Positions 16,164-24,183 of a DNA stretch of 64,000 nt are shown in pieces. Positions within the stretch are counted from its first letter, which is position 1, and every line of letters begins with the position of its first letter. Made by a program: the position numbers and the translations under genes. The stretch covers positions 124,001-188,000 of the forward strand of contig NZ_LQOM01000046.1 of NCBI RefSeq assembly GCF_002101595.1. The letters are read 5' to 3'. Under the pieces are notes generated by a model, which did not search any database, had not been told where the DNA came from, and saw nothing but the letters and a program-made list of their open reading frames with translations. The stretch comes from Mycobacterium celatum (GTDB taxonomy: Bacteria; Actinomycetota; Actinomycetes; Mycobacteriales; Mycobacteriaceae).

Positions 16164-18026
16164 TCAACCGGCGAGGTCATAGACCGTCGTCCCGCCTACT
16201 TTCTGCGGTGTGTAGTGCGCCTTGACCCATTCCATAATGGCGGCGGCGGTGCCGGACGGTTTGCGCGGACCACCGGGTGCACCCGGATGCGCGCGGCCGT
16301 CGTCGGCAATGAAGTAGCGGATCTGACCCTCGGCAACATACTGCTGAAACTGGGCCAACGTCGGCGAGTTGTCCTGACCGCTGAAGCCGCCGATCGCCAT
16401 CACCGACGTCGCGGTGCTCAGCTCGAGGCTATCGGTCATGTGTGAGCCGATTGTTGCTGCGGCCCACCGCTTGTCGGCAGCGGTCAGTAGTAGCGCGTCC
16501 AGGGCCTTGTTGTCGCCGACCTGTGGTCCCGGGCCGCCGGGGCCACGGTCCGACGCGCGCGCTGGCCCCGACCTGGGGATGGCGCCGCCGTGATAGACCG
16601 CGACGGCTTCCATCGTGTATGCCGCAGTACCGCCCAACCCGAACAACAGGCCGGCCGCGGCCAGCACGGCGGGGTACCGGCGTAGCGCAGGGCCGATCAG
16701 CAGTGCCGCTGCGACGGCGACGGTCCCGAGAAGCACGGTCCAGCGCAGCCAGGGCAGCCACTGCGGTGTGCGGTCCAGCAGGACGAAGTCCCACACACCG
16801 GTAGCAATGACCATGGCGCTCAGCGTGATTCGCGACGACACGTACTGCCGGCCCCGCCAGAGCTCCCGAGTCGAGATCGCCACGACGGCGGCGACCGCCG
16901 GTGCCAGCGCAACGGTGTAGTAGGGATGCATGATGCCCTGCATGTAGCTGAATACCAGCGCGGTCGCCAACAGCCAACCGCCCCACAGCAGCAATCCCGC
17001 CCGCAACCGGCTGGTCCGCGGCGCAGACCGCACGCACCACAGCATGGCGATCAGTCCGATCACCGCGGCGGGCAGCAACCAGGAAACCTCGGTCCCCATC
17101 GACGCCCCGAACAGCCTTGTGATGCCCGGTCCGCCACCGAACATCGGCGATCCGCCGCCCGGTTTGGCACCCGGGCCGTGGTTGCCGTCGCCGCCCAATA
17201 CGCGGCCGACGCCGTTGTAGGCCAGCGCGAGCTGCAGCAGGCTGTTGTCGGTAGACCCACCGACGTAGGGTCGAGAATCCTTGGGCCACAGGCTCACCAG
17301 GGCAACCAGCCAGCCACCCGAGACCACCATGGCTGTCGCACCGATCAGCAGATCGCCGATTCGCTTCCACAGCGAACCCGGGGCGGCAACCAGCACCGCC
17401 ACCGCCAGCGCCGGCACCACCAGGAAGGCCTCCATCATCTTGGTGAGGAAAGCGAACCCGAGCGCGGTTCCAGCGAGCGCAAGCCATCGACCGGATGACC
17501 CGTCAAGCGCACGGACCGCGCAGTAGCCGGCCGCGACCAGCAACAAGACCAGCAGCGCATCCGGGTTGTTGTAGCGAAACATCAAGGCCGCCACCGGAGT
17601 CAGCGCCAACACCGCTCCGGCCAGCAGGCCCGCGGCCGGACCGCCGACCCGTCGCACAGCGGCGTGCAGCAGGGCCACCGACCCGACGCCCATCAGAGCC
17701 TGCGGCACCAGCATCGACCACGTGCTGAAGCCGAACAGCCGTGCCGACAATCCCATCACCCACATCGCTGCCGGCGGCTTGTCGACCGTGATGGCGTTGC
17801 CCGAATCCAGCGAGCCGAAGAACAGCGCCTTCCAGCTTTGCGTGCCGGCCTGTACGGCGGCGGCGTAGAACTCGTTGGCATAGCCCACAGCGCTCAGGTC
17901 CCACAGGTAGAGCACCGCCGTCGCCGCCAGCAGCGCCCACAGCGCACGGCGCTCCCATCGCGGTCGCCGCGAATCGGCGGGCGGCGCCGAAATCGCCTCC
18001 GGTGCAACGTCTGCCACCAGCATCAT
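16164..18026 (-). CDS. GT-C family membrane glycosyltransferase (ArnT/PMT-like)
   Basis: A 620-residue polytopic protein. The first extracytoplasmic loop contains WDLSAVGYANEFYAAAVQAG and, further on, SGNAITVDKPP, matching the acidic and DKPP signatures of ArnT/PMT-type (GT39/GT83) enzymes that use polyprenyl-phosphate sugars. About eleven membrane helices are followed by a C-terminal extracytoplasmic domain from about residue 470, with a Gly-rich insertion. The start at 18026 has AAGGAGG upstream and overlaps the GT2 gene stop as ATGA. The upstream gene would supply the lipid-linked sugar that this enzyme transfers outside the membrane. Confidence 0.85.
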   Translation of the reverse strand: MMLVADVAPEAISAPPADSRRPRWERRALWALLAATAVLYLWDLSAVGYANEFYAAAVQAGTQSWKALFFGSLDSGNAITVDKPPAAMWVMGLSARLFGFSTWSMLVPQALMGVGSVALLHAAVRRVGGPAAGLLAGAVLALTPVAALMFRYNNPDALLVLLLVAAGYCAVRALDGSSGRWLALAGTALGFAFLTKMMEAFLVVPALAVAVLVAAPGSLWKRIGDLLIGATAMVVSGGWLVALVSLWPKDSRPYVGGSTDNSLLQLALAYNGVGRVLGGDGNHGPGAKPGGGSPMFGGGPGITRLFGASMGTEVSWLLPAAVIGLIAMLWCVRSAPRTSRLRAGLLLWGGWLLATALVFSYMQGIMHPYYTVALAPAVAAVVAISTRELWRGRQYVSSRITLSAMVIATGVWDFVLLDRTPQWLPWLRWTVLLGTVAVAAALLIGPALRRYPAVLAAAGLLFGLGGTAAYTMEAVAVYHGGAIPRSGPARASDRGPGGPGPQVGDNKALDALLLTAADKRWAAATIGSHMTDSLELSTATSVMAIGGFSGQDNSPTLAQFQQYVAEGQIRYFIADDGRAHPGAPGGPRKPSGTAAAIMEWVKAHYTPQKVGGTTVYDLAG

Positions 18027-19270
18027 CGCAGTTCCTCCTTGTCTGCGCGGCCGGGATGGAACACCCACCCGCGCAGTAGTACGAATCGCACCACGGTCGC
18101 GGCCAGATTGGCCAGCACCAAGACGGCGAGCTCGAGCAGCCGCGGCGGATCGGTGACATTGTGCAGCATGGCCAACGCCCCGCTGGTCAGCCCCAAGCCG
18201 ACCGCGAACACCACCAGGCCCTCGAACTGATGGCGGGCCGCTCCCGCACGGCCGCGCACGCCGAACGTGAAGCGGCGGTTGGCCGCAGTGTTGGCCAGCG
18301 CCGTCGCCAACAGTGCGATCAGGTTGGCGGGCTGCGCGCCCAGCGGGTGCAGCAACAGAAACAGCGCCAGGTAGGCCAGCGTGCTGAGGGCCCCGATCAC
18401 GCCGAAATGCACGGTCTGGCCCAGCAACGACCGGGACGCACCGGCGCCGCGGCCGAACTGTGCGCCGATTGCCTGGACCGGTATCTCGCCGCGCGCAAAG
18501 CCTTTGACCAGCCTGGCAATTCCCTTGAGGTCGGCCAACGCCGTCGCGATGATGTCCACACGGCTGTCGGGGTCATCGATCCAATCCACCGGTACTTCGT
18601 GGATCCGCAACCCGCTGCGTTCGGCCAGCACCAGCAGCTCGGTGTCGAAGAACCAACCGGTGTCGCGCACGTACGGAAGCAGCCGTCGCGCGACGTCCGA
18701 GCGGATTGCCTTGAACCCGCATTGGGCGTCCGAGAACCGGGCGGCCAGTGTCGATCGCAGGATCAGGTTGTAGCAGCGCGAAATCGCCTCGCGCTTGGCG
18801 CCTCTCACGACGCGCGACCCGTGGTCGAGCCGCGTCCCGATTGCCAAGTCGGAATGCCCGGAGATCAGCGGCGCCACCAGCGGTGCCAGCGCGGCGAGGT
18901 CGGTCGACAGGTCGACGTCCATGTAGGCTAGCACCGGCGCATCCGACTCCTCCCACACCACATGCAGGGCGCGGCCACGGCCCTTCTGCTCCAGCCGGAT
19001 TGCCCGCACCTCGGCCAGTTCGCCGGCCAGCGCCTCCGCGATCAGCGGTGTGGCATCGACGCTGGCGTTGTCGGCGATCGTGATCCGGAACGTGAACGGA
19101 AAGTCGCGGGTCAGGTGCTCGTGAAGGCGGTGAATCGAATCTGCAAGGGCCGCTTGCTCGTTGTATACCGGCACGACAATGTCGAGTACCGGTACGCCCC
19201 GCTCCGCGGCGATCAGGGCGGCGCTGGGCCGGGCTTTGGCCCGCTCGCCGGTCGATGCGATCGTGGTCAT
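18023..19270 (-). CDS. GT2 polyprenyl-phosphate sugar synthase fused to a GtrA domain
   Basis: The 415 residues combine a GT-A glycosyltransferase 2 domain (about 28-255; VLDIVVPVYNEQAALADSI, metal-binding MDVDLSTD, and NLILRSTLAARFSDAQCGFK) with a C-terminal GtrA domain of four membrane helices (about 285-405). The first resembles dolichol/polyprenyl-phosphate mannose or glucose synthases; GtrA proteins are proposed flippases or anchors. Fusion suggests that the lipid-linked sugar is made and moved by one polypeptide. It overlaps the GT-C gene by 4 bases, giving a two-gene module for modifying an envelope glycan. The sugar is unknown. Confidence 0.87.
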   Translation of the reverse strand: MTTIASTGERAKARPSAALIAAERGVPVLDIVVPVYNEQAALADSIHRLHEHLTRDFPFTFRITIADNASVDATPLIAEALAGELAEVRAIRLEQKGRGRALHVVWEESDAPVLAYMDVDLSTDLAALAPLVAPLISGHSDLAIGTRLDHGSRVVRGAKREAISRCYNLILRSTLAARFSDAQCGFKAIRSDVARRLLPYVRDTGWFFDTELLVLAERSGLRIHEVPVDWIDDPDSRVDIIATALADLKGIARLVKGFARGEIPVQAIGAQFGRGAGASRSLLGQTVHFGVIGALSTLAYLALFLLLHPLGAQPANLIALLATALANTAANRRFTFGVRGRAGAARHQFEGLVVFAVGLGLTSGALAMLHNVTDPPRLLELAVLVLANLAATVVRFVLLRGWVFHPGRADKEELR

Positions 19271-19315
19271 GGATCCGATCGTCGGCGACGGGTGTGGGGT
19301 TGCAGTGGGTAGCGG

Positions 19316-20821
19316 CTATGCCTCGGCTGTGAGCGGCAACCGCACCGTGAACTGCGTGTGGCCCGGCGCACTGTGCACATCGATGCTGCCGTCGTGCGCC
19401 TTGACCACCGCCGAGACGATCGCCAGGCCCAGCCCGGTGCTGCCGCCCTTGCGGGAGCGGGAGGTGTCGCCGCGGGCGAACCGCTCGAATACCTCCGACT
19501 GCAACGGTTCGGGAATTCCGGGGCCGTTGTCACTCACCGTCAGCACCGCATGCGTTGTGTCGATGCTCAGCCCCGTCGTCACAATGGTTCCCGGGCCGGT
19601 ATGGATGCGGGCGTTGGTGAGCAGGTTCGTCAACACCTGATGCAGCCGGGCCGCGTCACCGGTGACCATCACCGGCTTGTCGGGCAGGTCGAGCTCCCAC
19701 TGGTGATCGGGCCCGGCGACGTGGGCATCGCTGACCGCATCGAGCGCGACGCGCGACAGGTCCACCGGTTCGCGTTCCAGCGGCCGCCCAGAATCCAGCC
19801 TGGCCAGCAGCAGAAGGTCCTCGACGAGGCGGGTCATTCGCTCGGTCTCGGACTGCACACGGCTCATCGCGTGCGCAACCGCATCCTTGTCTCCCTCTTT
19901 TTGGGAAACCCGTTGCGCCAGTTCGGTATAACCGCGGATCGCGGCCAGCGGGGTGCGTAGCTCGTGGCTGGCGTCGGCGACGAACTGGCGGACCCTGGTC
20001 TCGCTGGCCTGTCGGGTGGACAGCGCGGTGGCGATGTGGTCGAGCATCCGGTTCACCGCCGACCCGAGCTGGCCGACCTCGGTGTGCGGGTTTGCGTCGG
20101 GTTCGGGCACGCGCACGGGCAGCGCCACCTCACCGCGGTCCAGTGGCAGGTCGACGACTTTGCTCGCGGTTTGCGAGACGCGCCGCAGCGGGGCCAGGGC
20201 GCGCCGGATGATCACGATGCCCGCAGTGGTCGCCGCGGCCAGGGCGACCACGGTGACCACTCCGAAGATCAGCAGCACCCGGATCATGGTGGCGTCCACG
20301 TTGGACATCGACAGCCCGGTGACAATCACGTCGCCGCCGTGCCGTGCAGGGGCGGCAATCACGCGGTAGCGGCCGAGGCCGTCGAGGTCGCGGGTCACCG
20401 GTGTGCGGTTCGGTACGACCGCGTCCAGTTGGGCTTTGGCCTTGTCCGACAACGCGGCTCGCGAGCCGGTGGTGGTCAGGTATCCGGCGTCGACGGCCCG
20501 GCCGCCACTGACCACTGCGGCCACCATGCCGACCGGTTGGCCCGGCGCGTCAAGGAATTCGGGTCCCGGCCCCGGCCTGGGAGCGCGGTGATGGTGCCAC
20601 GGCACCGGCGGTGGCGGTGGTTCACCGAACATGCGTACCGAACGATGCGACGCGTCGTGCACTTGCACGTCGAGCTGGCCGACCAGGTACCGGTACAACG
20701 CGAGCTCGGTCACCGCACCGATTCCCAGGCAGGCGATGGTCAATACGATGACCTGGCCGACCAGCAGACGAACCCGAAGCGACCAGGTGCGCCGCGCGCT
20801 AACGGGCCGGCTTGAGGACAT
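19316..20821 (-). CDS. tcrY: Sensor histidine kinase TcrY (Rv3764c-like)
   Basis: Membrane sensor kinase of 501 residues, partner of TcrX. A transmembrane helix (about 20-43), an extracytoplasmic segment with a Pro/His-rich patch (PPPPPVPWHHH), and a second helix (about 178-204) precede a HAMP domain. The HisKA motif ASHELRTPLAAIRGY gives phospho-acceptor His286. The ATPase boxes follow: N box LTNLLTNARIH, G1 DNGPGIPE and G2 GLGLAIV. The His-rich loop could bind a metal or respond to pH, which is speculation. It overlaps the tcrX gene by 23 bases. Confidence 0.93.
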   Translation of the reverse strand: MSSSRPVSARRTWSLRVRLLVGQVIVLTIACLGIGAVTELALYRYLVGQLDVQVHDASHRSVRMFGEPPPPPVPWHHHRAPRPGPGPEFLDAPGQPVGMVAAVVSGGRAVDAGYLTTTGSRAALSDKAKAQLDAVVPNRTPVTRDLDGLGRYRVIAAPARHGGDVIVTGLSMSNVDATMIRVLLIFGVVTVVALAAATTAGIVIIRRALAPLRRVSQTASKVVDLPLDRGEVALPVRVPEPDANPHTEVGQLGSAVNRMLDHIATALSTRQASETRVRQFVADASHELRTPLAAIRGYTELAQRVSQKEGDKDAVAHAMSRVQSETERMTRLVEDLLLLARLDSGRPLEREPVDLSRVALDAVSDAHVAGPDHQWELDLPDKPVMVTGDAARLHQVLTNLLTNARIHTGPGTIVTTGLSIDTTHAVLTVSDNGPGIPEPLQSEVFERFARGDTSRSRKGGSTGLGLAIVSAVVKAHDGSIDVHSAPGHTQFTVRLPLTAEA

Positions 20822-21560
20822 AGCCGGCGCCGCGCAGCGTATGGATCATGGGCTCGCGCCCGTTGTCGATCTTCTTCCGCAGGTACGAGATGTACAGCTC
20901 GACGATGTTGGACCGACCACCGAAGTCGTAACTCCACACCCGGTCCAGGATCTGCGCTTTGCTCAACACCCGCTTAGCGTTGCGCATCATGAACCGCAGC
21001 AGCTCGAACTCGGTGGAGGTCAACGAGATCGGTTCGCCGGCGCGGGTGACCTCGTGGCTGTCCTCGTCGAGCACCAAGTCGCCGACGACGATTTGCGCGC
21101 CGCTGTCCACCGTCGTCACCCCGGTGCGCCGTAGCAGCGCCCGCAGTCGCAACACCACCTCTTCCAGGCTGAACGGTTTGGTGACGTAGTCGTCGCCGCC
21201 GGCGGTCAACCCGGCGATGCGGTCTTCCACCGCGTCCTTGGCGGTGAGCAGCAGCACAGGCAGATGCGGATTGTGTTCGCGCAGTTTGCGTAACACGTCC
21301 AGCCCGCTCATGTCGGGCAGCATCACGTCGAGGACGACGACGTCCGGCCGCTGCTTTCGGGCGACCGCCAGCGCCGAGGCCCCGTCCCCGGCGGTGGAAA
21401 TGTTCCAGCCTTCGTAACGCAGCGCCATCGACACCATTTCGGCGAGGACGGCCTCGTCGTCGACCACCAGCACGTTGATCGGATTGCCGTCGGCACGACG
21501 CATCACGACGCGTTCGACGGTCACGTCGCCGCGCCGGTGATCGCCACTGGGTTGGCTCAC
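20799..21560 (-). CDS. tcrX: Response regulator TcrX (Rv3765c-like)
   Basis: OmpR/PhoB-type regulator of 253 residues. The receiver domain has the acidic pair in LVVDDEAV, phospho-acceptor Asp78 in VVLDVMLPDMSG and the Lys of YVTKPF. The C-terminal winged helix carries LTSTEFELLRFMMRNAKRVL and SNIVELYISYLRKKID. The GTG at 21560 is used; an in-frame GTG about 12 codons later is an alternative because the first residues are not conserved. In M. tuberculosis tcrXY is induced by iron limitation and starvation. The 23-base overlap with tcrY indicates a bicistronic message. Confidence 0.94.
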   Translation of the reverse strand: MSQPSGDHRRGDVTVERVVMRRADGNPINVLVVDDEAVLAEMVSMALRYEGWNISTAGDGASALAVARKQRPDVVVLDVMLPDMSGLDVLRKLREHNPHLPVLLLTAKDAVEDRIAGLTAGGDDYVTKPFSLEEVVLRLRALLRRTGVTTVDSGAQIVVGDLVLDEDSHEVTRAGEPISLTSTEFELLRFMMRNAKRVLSKAQILDRVWSYDFGGRSNIVELYISYLRKKIDNGREPMIHTLRGAGYVLKPAR

Positions 21561-21638
21561 AACTCCCTAGTATGCGCAGCGAACTGAGTCGATGCTGTGC
21601 CGATCCTATGCGCGCGCTGTGAGCGGTTCAGGCGCTGG

Positions 21639-21794
21639 TCAGTACCAGTATCGCCGGCCGGCGACCGGGCGGCCGACGCTGCCCATGATCCAGAAGACCG
21701 CGCCGATCACCAGCAGGATGATGCCGAGCACCTCTAAAACCGGGACCGCCAAAAAATATCCGAGGACCAGAAGAATGATTCCGAGGACGATCAT
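21639..21794 (-). CDS. Small membrane protein (DUF6131-like)
   Basis: A 51-residue protein made mostly of two hydrophobic stretches (MIVLGIILLVLGYFLAVPVL and EVLGIILLVIGAVFWIMGSV) with a short basic, Tyr-rich tail. This is the pattern of a widespread actinobacterial two-helix family. ATG 21794 follows GGAGA and overlaps the stop of the upstream small membrane gene as ATGA, so the two are probably translated together. Function is unknown; related proteins are often stress-associated, but nothing here proves it. Confidence 0.72.
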   Translation of the reverse strand: MIVLGIILLVLGYFLAVPVLEVLGIILLVIGAVFWIMGSVGRPVAGRRYWY

Positions 21795-22042
21795 GATGTC
21801 TCCATTCCAACAAGGTGTTCGATGTTGATCGCCGGCATCGAACTGGGCTCCGGCAAATGACAACTGACTTTCGGGTTTACGCCTGCGTAGTTCAATGGCC
21901 CCGCGATCACCGTCAGCGCGATGTTGCCAACGGAGGCACAGGTTTTTGCCTCACTCTCGAAGTAGCCGCGCTGCCAGACGGCGATCGCCCCGATGATCAG
22001 CCAAATCAGCACAATGACGCTGATAATTCCGCCGTACCGCAT
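21791..22042 (-). CDS. Small membrane protein, hypothetical
   Basis: An 83-residue protein with one N-terminal hydrophobic helix (GGIISVIVLIWLIIGAIAVW), then an acidic linker containing ESEAKTCAS and a short hydrophobic stretch, and a tail ending with EHLVGMETS. The ATG at 22042 has the strong ribosome-binding site GGAGG six bases upstream. Its stop overlaps the ATG of the next small membrane gene, forming a two-gene unit. Two cysteines (in TCAS and SCHLP) lie outside the helix. I do not recognise a characterised family. Confidence 0.68.
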   Translation of the reverse strand: MRYGGIISVIVLIWLIIGAIAVWQRGYFESEAKTCASVGNIALTVIAGPLNYAGVNPKVSCHLPEPSSMPAINIEHLVGMETS

Positions 22043-22205
22043 AGTGACCTCCATTGGTCCGGGCACAAATTCTGGTGCACTGTCTACCCAGCGTTGGAAT
22101 TTCCAAACACGCGCTGGTGGCAGGGCATCAGCAGGTCGTTTTTTAGTTTTCTGCCTTCAAGGGTAGGCGAAAATGTTGTGCGGCAGGTGGCGATTTGCGC
22201 CGGAT

Positions 22206-22352
22206 TTACTTCTCCGGCGGCTCGGCGGGTGTCAACCGCTCGGGCGGTTCGTCGGGTGTCAGCCGCTCCGGCGGCTCCGCCGGAGTCAGCCGCTCGGGCG
22301 GTTCTGGCGGGGTGCCGCGTTCTGGTGTCGGATCGGGTGTGGTGGGAGTCAT
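22206..22352 (-). CDS. Tiny Pro/Glu-rich repeat protein (PPERLTPAE repeats)
   Basis: A 48-codon reading frame with an ATG start. The N-terminus is MTPTTPDPTPERGTP, followed by four EPPE units, three of them followed by RLTPA or RLTPD, giving a nine-residue period; the last unit ends EPPEK. At the DNA level this is a 27-bp tandem repeat with synonymous differences between copies, which suggests selection on the protein. It lies 44 bases downstream of the methyltransferase gene on the same strand. There is no membrane segment or cysteine, and the chain should be disordered. Only a weak Shine-Dalgarno-like AGGG is seen. Function unknown. Confidence 0.55.
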   Translation of the reverse strand: MTPTTPDPTPERGTPPEPPERLTPAEPPERLTPDEPPERLTPAEPPEK

Positions 22353-22396
22353 CGGCCAGCCCTACCCGCGTTCCGGCGCTTCAAAACACACCACGG

Positions 22397-23338
22397 TCAC
22401 CCTGACCGCTGTGCGGAGATGAAAACCGTTGGCGGCATTACGTCTTCAGCGGGAATATCACGACCATAACGAGCCAGCATCGCAGCCATGCCAGTTGATG
22501 CAGCCTGCCAGCCATGCTCGTGCAGCCAATCGGTGATGTCTGTTCGCTCCTCGCGGTACCAGAGGTCGTCGGTGTCGGGGAGCTCGGTCCGGAGCAGTTC
22601 GGCAGCCGCGGCTTGGAAGCGTTGCGCCTGTTCACGCTGGCGGGCCAGGAGATCCGGGTTGAGGAAATTCTGGGCAGGTGCATTGACGGCCAGCCAACTG
22701 CCCGCCGCGCTGTGCGCATGAATGCGCTCGAAGAGCAGATCCTGGGCCCACGCCGGCAGGTAGCGGATCAGCCCCTCAGCCGACCAGGCAGTCGGCCGCG
22801 ATGGATCAAAACCCGCTTCCTGCAAGGCTGTTGGCCAGTCCTGCCGCAGGTCGACCGGAACGTTCACCGGCTGCGACGTCGGGCGCGCGCCGTGCTGGCG
22901 TAATGTCGCCGACTTGAATTCGAGGACACTCGGCTGGTCGAGCTCATACACCGTGGTCTTGTCCGGCCACGGCAACCGCCAGGCGCGCGCATCTAAACCG
23001 GCTGCGAGAATCACGATCTGCCGAACGCCGGATTTCGCGGCTTCGAGAAAGAATTCGTCGAAGAACGCCGTCCGCACGGCCATGAAGTCGACCATGACCT
23101 GCATCCGGCTGCGCAGCTCGGGATCACGTTCGATCAGTTGAGCGCGAAGGGCGGGATCGGTGAACAGGCTCCACATTCCGCGCCCCGCCGCGTTCACGAA
23201 CAGCTGGGCAAACGGGTCCCGGACGAGCGGGTCGGCGGCGGCGGTTTCCGCGGCACGGGCCGCAGCGACACCGAGCGCGGTCGACCCCACGCTCTCGGTG
23301 ATGTCCCAGGAGTCGTCGTCGGTTCTCGGCATCGCCAT
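22397..23338 (-). CDS. Class I SAM-dependent methyltransferase (Rv3767c-like, PPM1/LCMT-type)
   Basis: A 313-residue member of the mycobacterial 'putative S-adenosyl-L-methionine-dependent methyltransferase' paralog family. Signatures are DDSWDITESVGSTALGVAAARA at the N-terminus, the SAM-binding QIVILAAGLDARAWRLPWP near residue 105-123, and YELDQPSVLEFK. These resemble leucine carboxyl methyltransferases, so an O-methyl transfer to a carboxylate is plausible. The product may methylate small metabolites or polyketide-derived acids; substrate is unknown. It begins 6 bases after the end of the YjbR-like gene, so they may be co-transcribed. Confidence 0.88.
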   Translation of the reverse strand: MAMPRTDDDSWDITESVGSTALGVAAARAAETAAADPLVRDPFAQLFVNAAGRGMWSLFTDPALRAQLIERDPELRSRMQVMVDFMAVRTAFFDEFFLEAAKSGVRQIVILAAGLDARAWRLPWPDKTTVYELDQPSVLEFKSATLRQHGARPTSQPVNVPVDLRQDWPTALQEAGFDPSRPTAWSAEGLIRYLPAWAQDLLFERIHAHSAAGSWLAVNAPAQNFLNPDLLARQREQAQRFQAAAAELLRTELPDTDDLWYREERTDITDWLHEHGWQAASTGMAAMLARYGRDIPAEDVMPPTVFISAQRSG

Positions 23339-23344
23339 TACCTC

Positions 23345-23770
23345 TCAATCGCAGCCGTCTGGACGGTGAGCGGACAGCCACTCGGCTGCGCGACGCTTCG
23401 ACGCCCGCGACAGCCATGCGTCCTGGATGAGCTCGGCCAGCTCGGTTCTGCTGACGTCGGCCAACCGGCTGGCCCGCACCAACACCGACGGGTGGCCGTC
23501 GAAGCGGTCCGTGGTGAAAAACGGCGAATCCGGGTCCTGCACCAACGCCAATTTATCGCTCTCCGACTCCACCCAGATCATGATCACGTCGGCGTACCGC
23601 TCGCCGGTGTCGGGGTCGGCGGCGTCAGGCTGCGGGGTGCGGAAGAACACGAACGACTTGCCGCCGACCTGGTAGATCGGGTTACCCTTCGGCCCTTCGA
23701 TGCGCCGCGCGAACGGCATTCCGGCGGCGGTCTCGTGGACGTCGCTCAGTCGGGCCGGACGATCCGTCAC
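23345..23770 (-). CDS. MmcQ/YjbR-like protein
   Basis: A 141-residue protein of the MmcQ/YjbR fold (CyaY-like, 'double wing'), with GKSFVFFRTPQPDA, DPDSPFFTTDRFDGHPSVLV and LIQDAWLSRASKRR as the typical core. These proteins have been proposed to bind DNA, but no activity is established. The GTG start at 23770 overlaps the stop of the upstream SnoaL-like gene (GTGA), so translation would be coupled to a gene that is interrupted here. It precedes the methyltransferase by 6 bases. Confidence 0.8.
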   Translation of the reverse strand: MTDRPARLSDVHETAAGMPFARRIEGPKGNPIYQVGGKSFVFFRTPQPDAADPDTGERYADVIMIWVESESDKLALVQDPDSPFFTTDRFDGHPSVLVRASRLADVSRTELAELIQDAWLSRASKRRAAEWLSAHRPDGCD

Positions 23771-24150
23771 TGGCCCAACAGTTGTGCCATCGCCGGAATG
23801 ATCGTCTGTAGTGCCTTGAGCGGGCGCAGCATGACCTTGAACGACACGATCTGCCCGTCGTCATTCCAGTGGATCATGTCGATTCCGTTGACGTAGACAC
23901 CGTCGATGGTCGCGGCGAACTCGAGGATGGCGGACCGCTCCTGATACCACTGCTCGATTTAGTGAAAATCCGTGTCGCCAAACACTTTTGCCGCTGCTCG
24001 CAAGTAGGTCGCCGTCTTCTGCCTGCCCCCCTGGGGGGCGAAGACCGCCGGTGAGTAGAACACGGCATCGTCGGCCAGCAGACTGTCCAGCTCGTCGACA
24101 CGGCCGTTCTCGATGATCTGCAGCCAACGCTCGATCACTGGTGGCGTCAT
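23767..24150 (-). pseudogene. SnoaL/NTF2-like protein interrupted by an in-frame stop
   Basis: The 128-codon frame from ATG 24150 to the TGA at 23767-23769 encodes a complete SnoaL/NTF2-like domain but contains a TAA at 23959-23961 after codon 63. The upstream part reads PPVIERWLQIIENGRVDEL to VFGDTDFH; the same frame continues after the stop as IEQWYQERSAILEFAATIDG and ends MAQLLGQ. The continuation is clearly protein-like, and the proper stop overlaps the YjbR start as GTGA, so one base substitution explains the interruption (a Tyr codon is likely). Either the gene is inactivated, or this is a base error. It is divergent from the kinase gene at 24184. Confidence 0.82.
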
Positions 24151-24183
24151 AGCCCGATCCTCGCAGACGGTAGCTTTTCCACC

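Noticed and set aside
22206..22320. Possible CRISPR array at the 27-bp repeat
   Set aside because: The units are directly tandem without unique spacers, and no cas genes are present in the window.
22173..22469. Plus-strand frames over the 27-bp repeat, including a Gly/Ser-rich one
   Set aside because: The opposite strand gives a compact frame with its own start, stop and synonymous repeat variation, so the plus-strand frames are taken as shadows.
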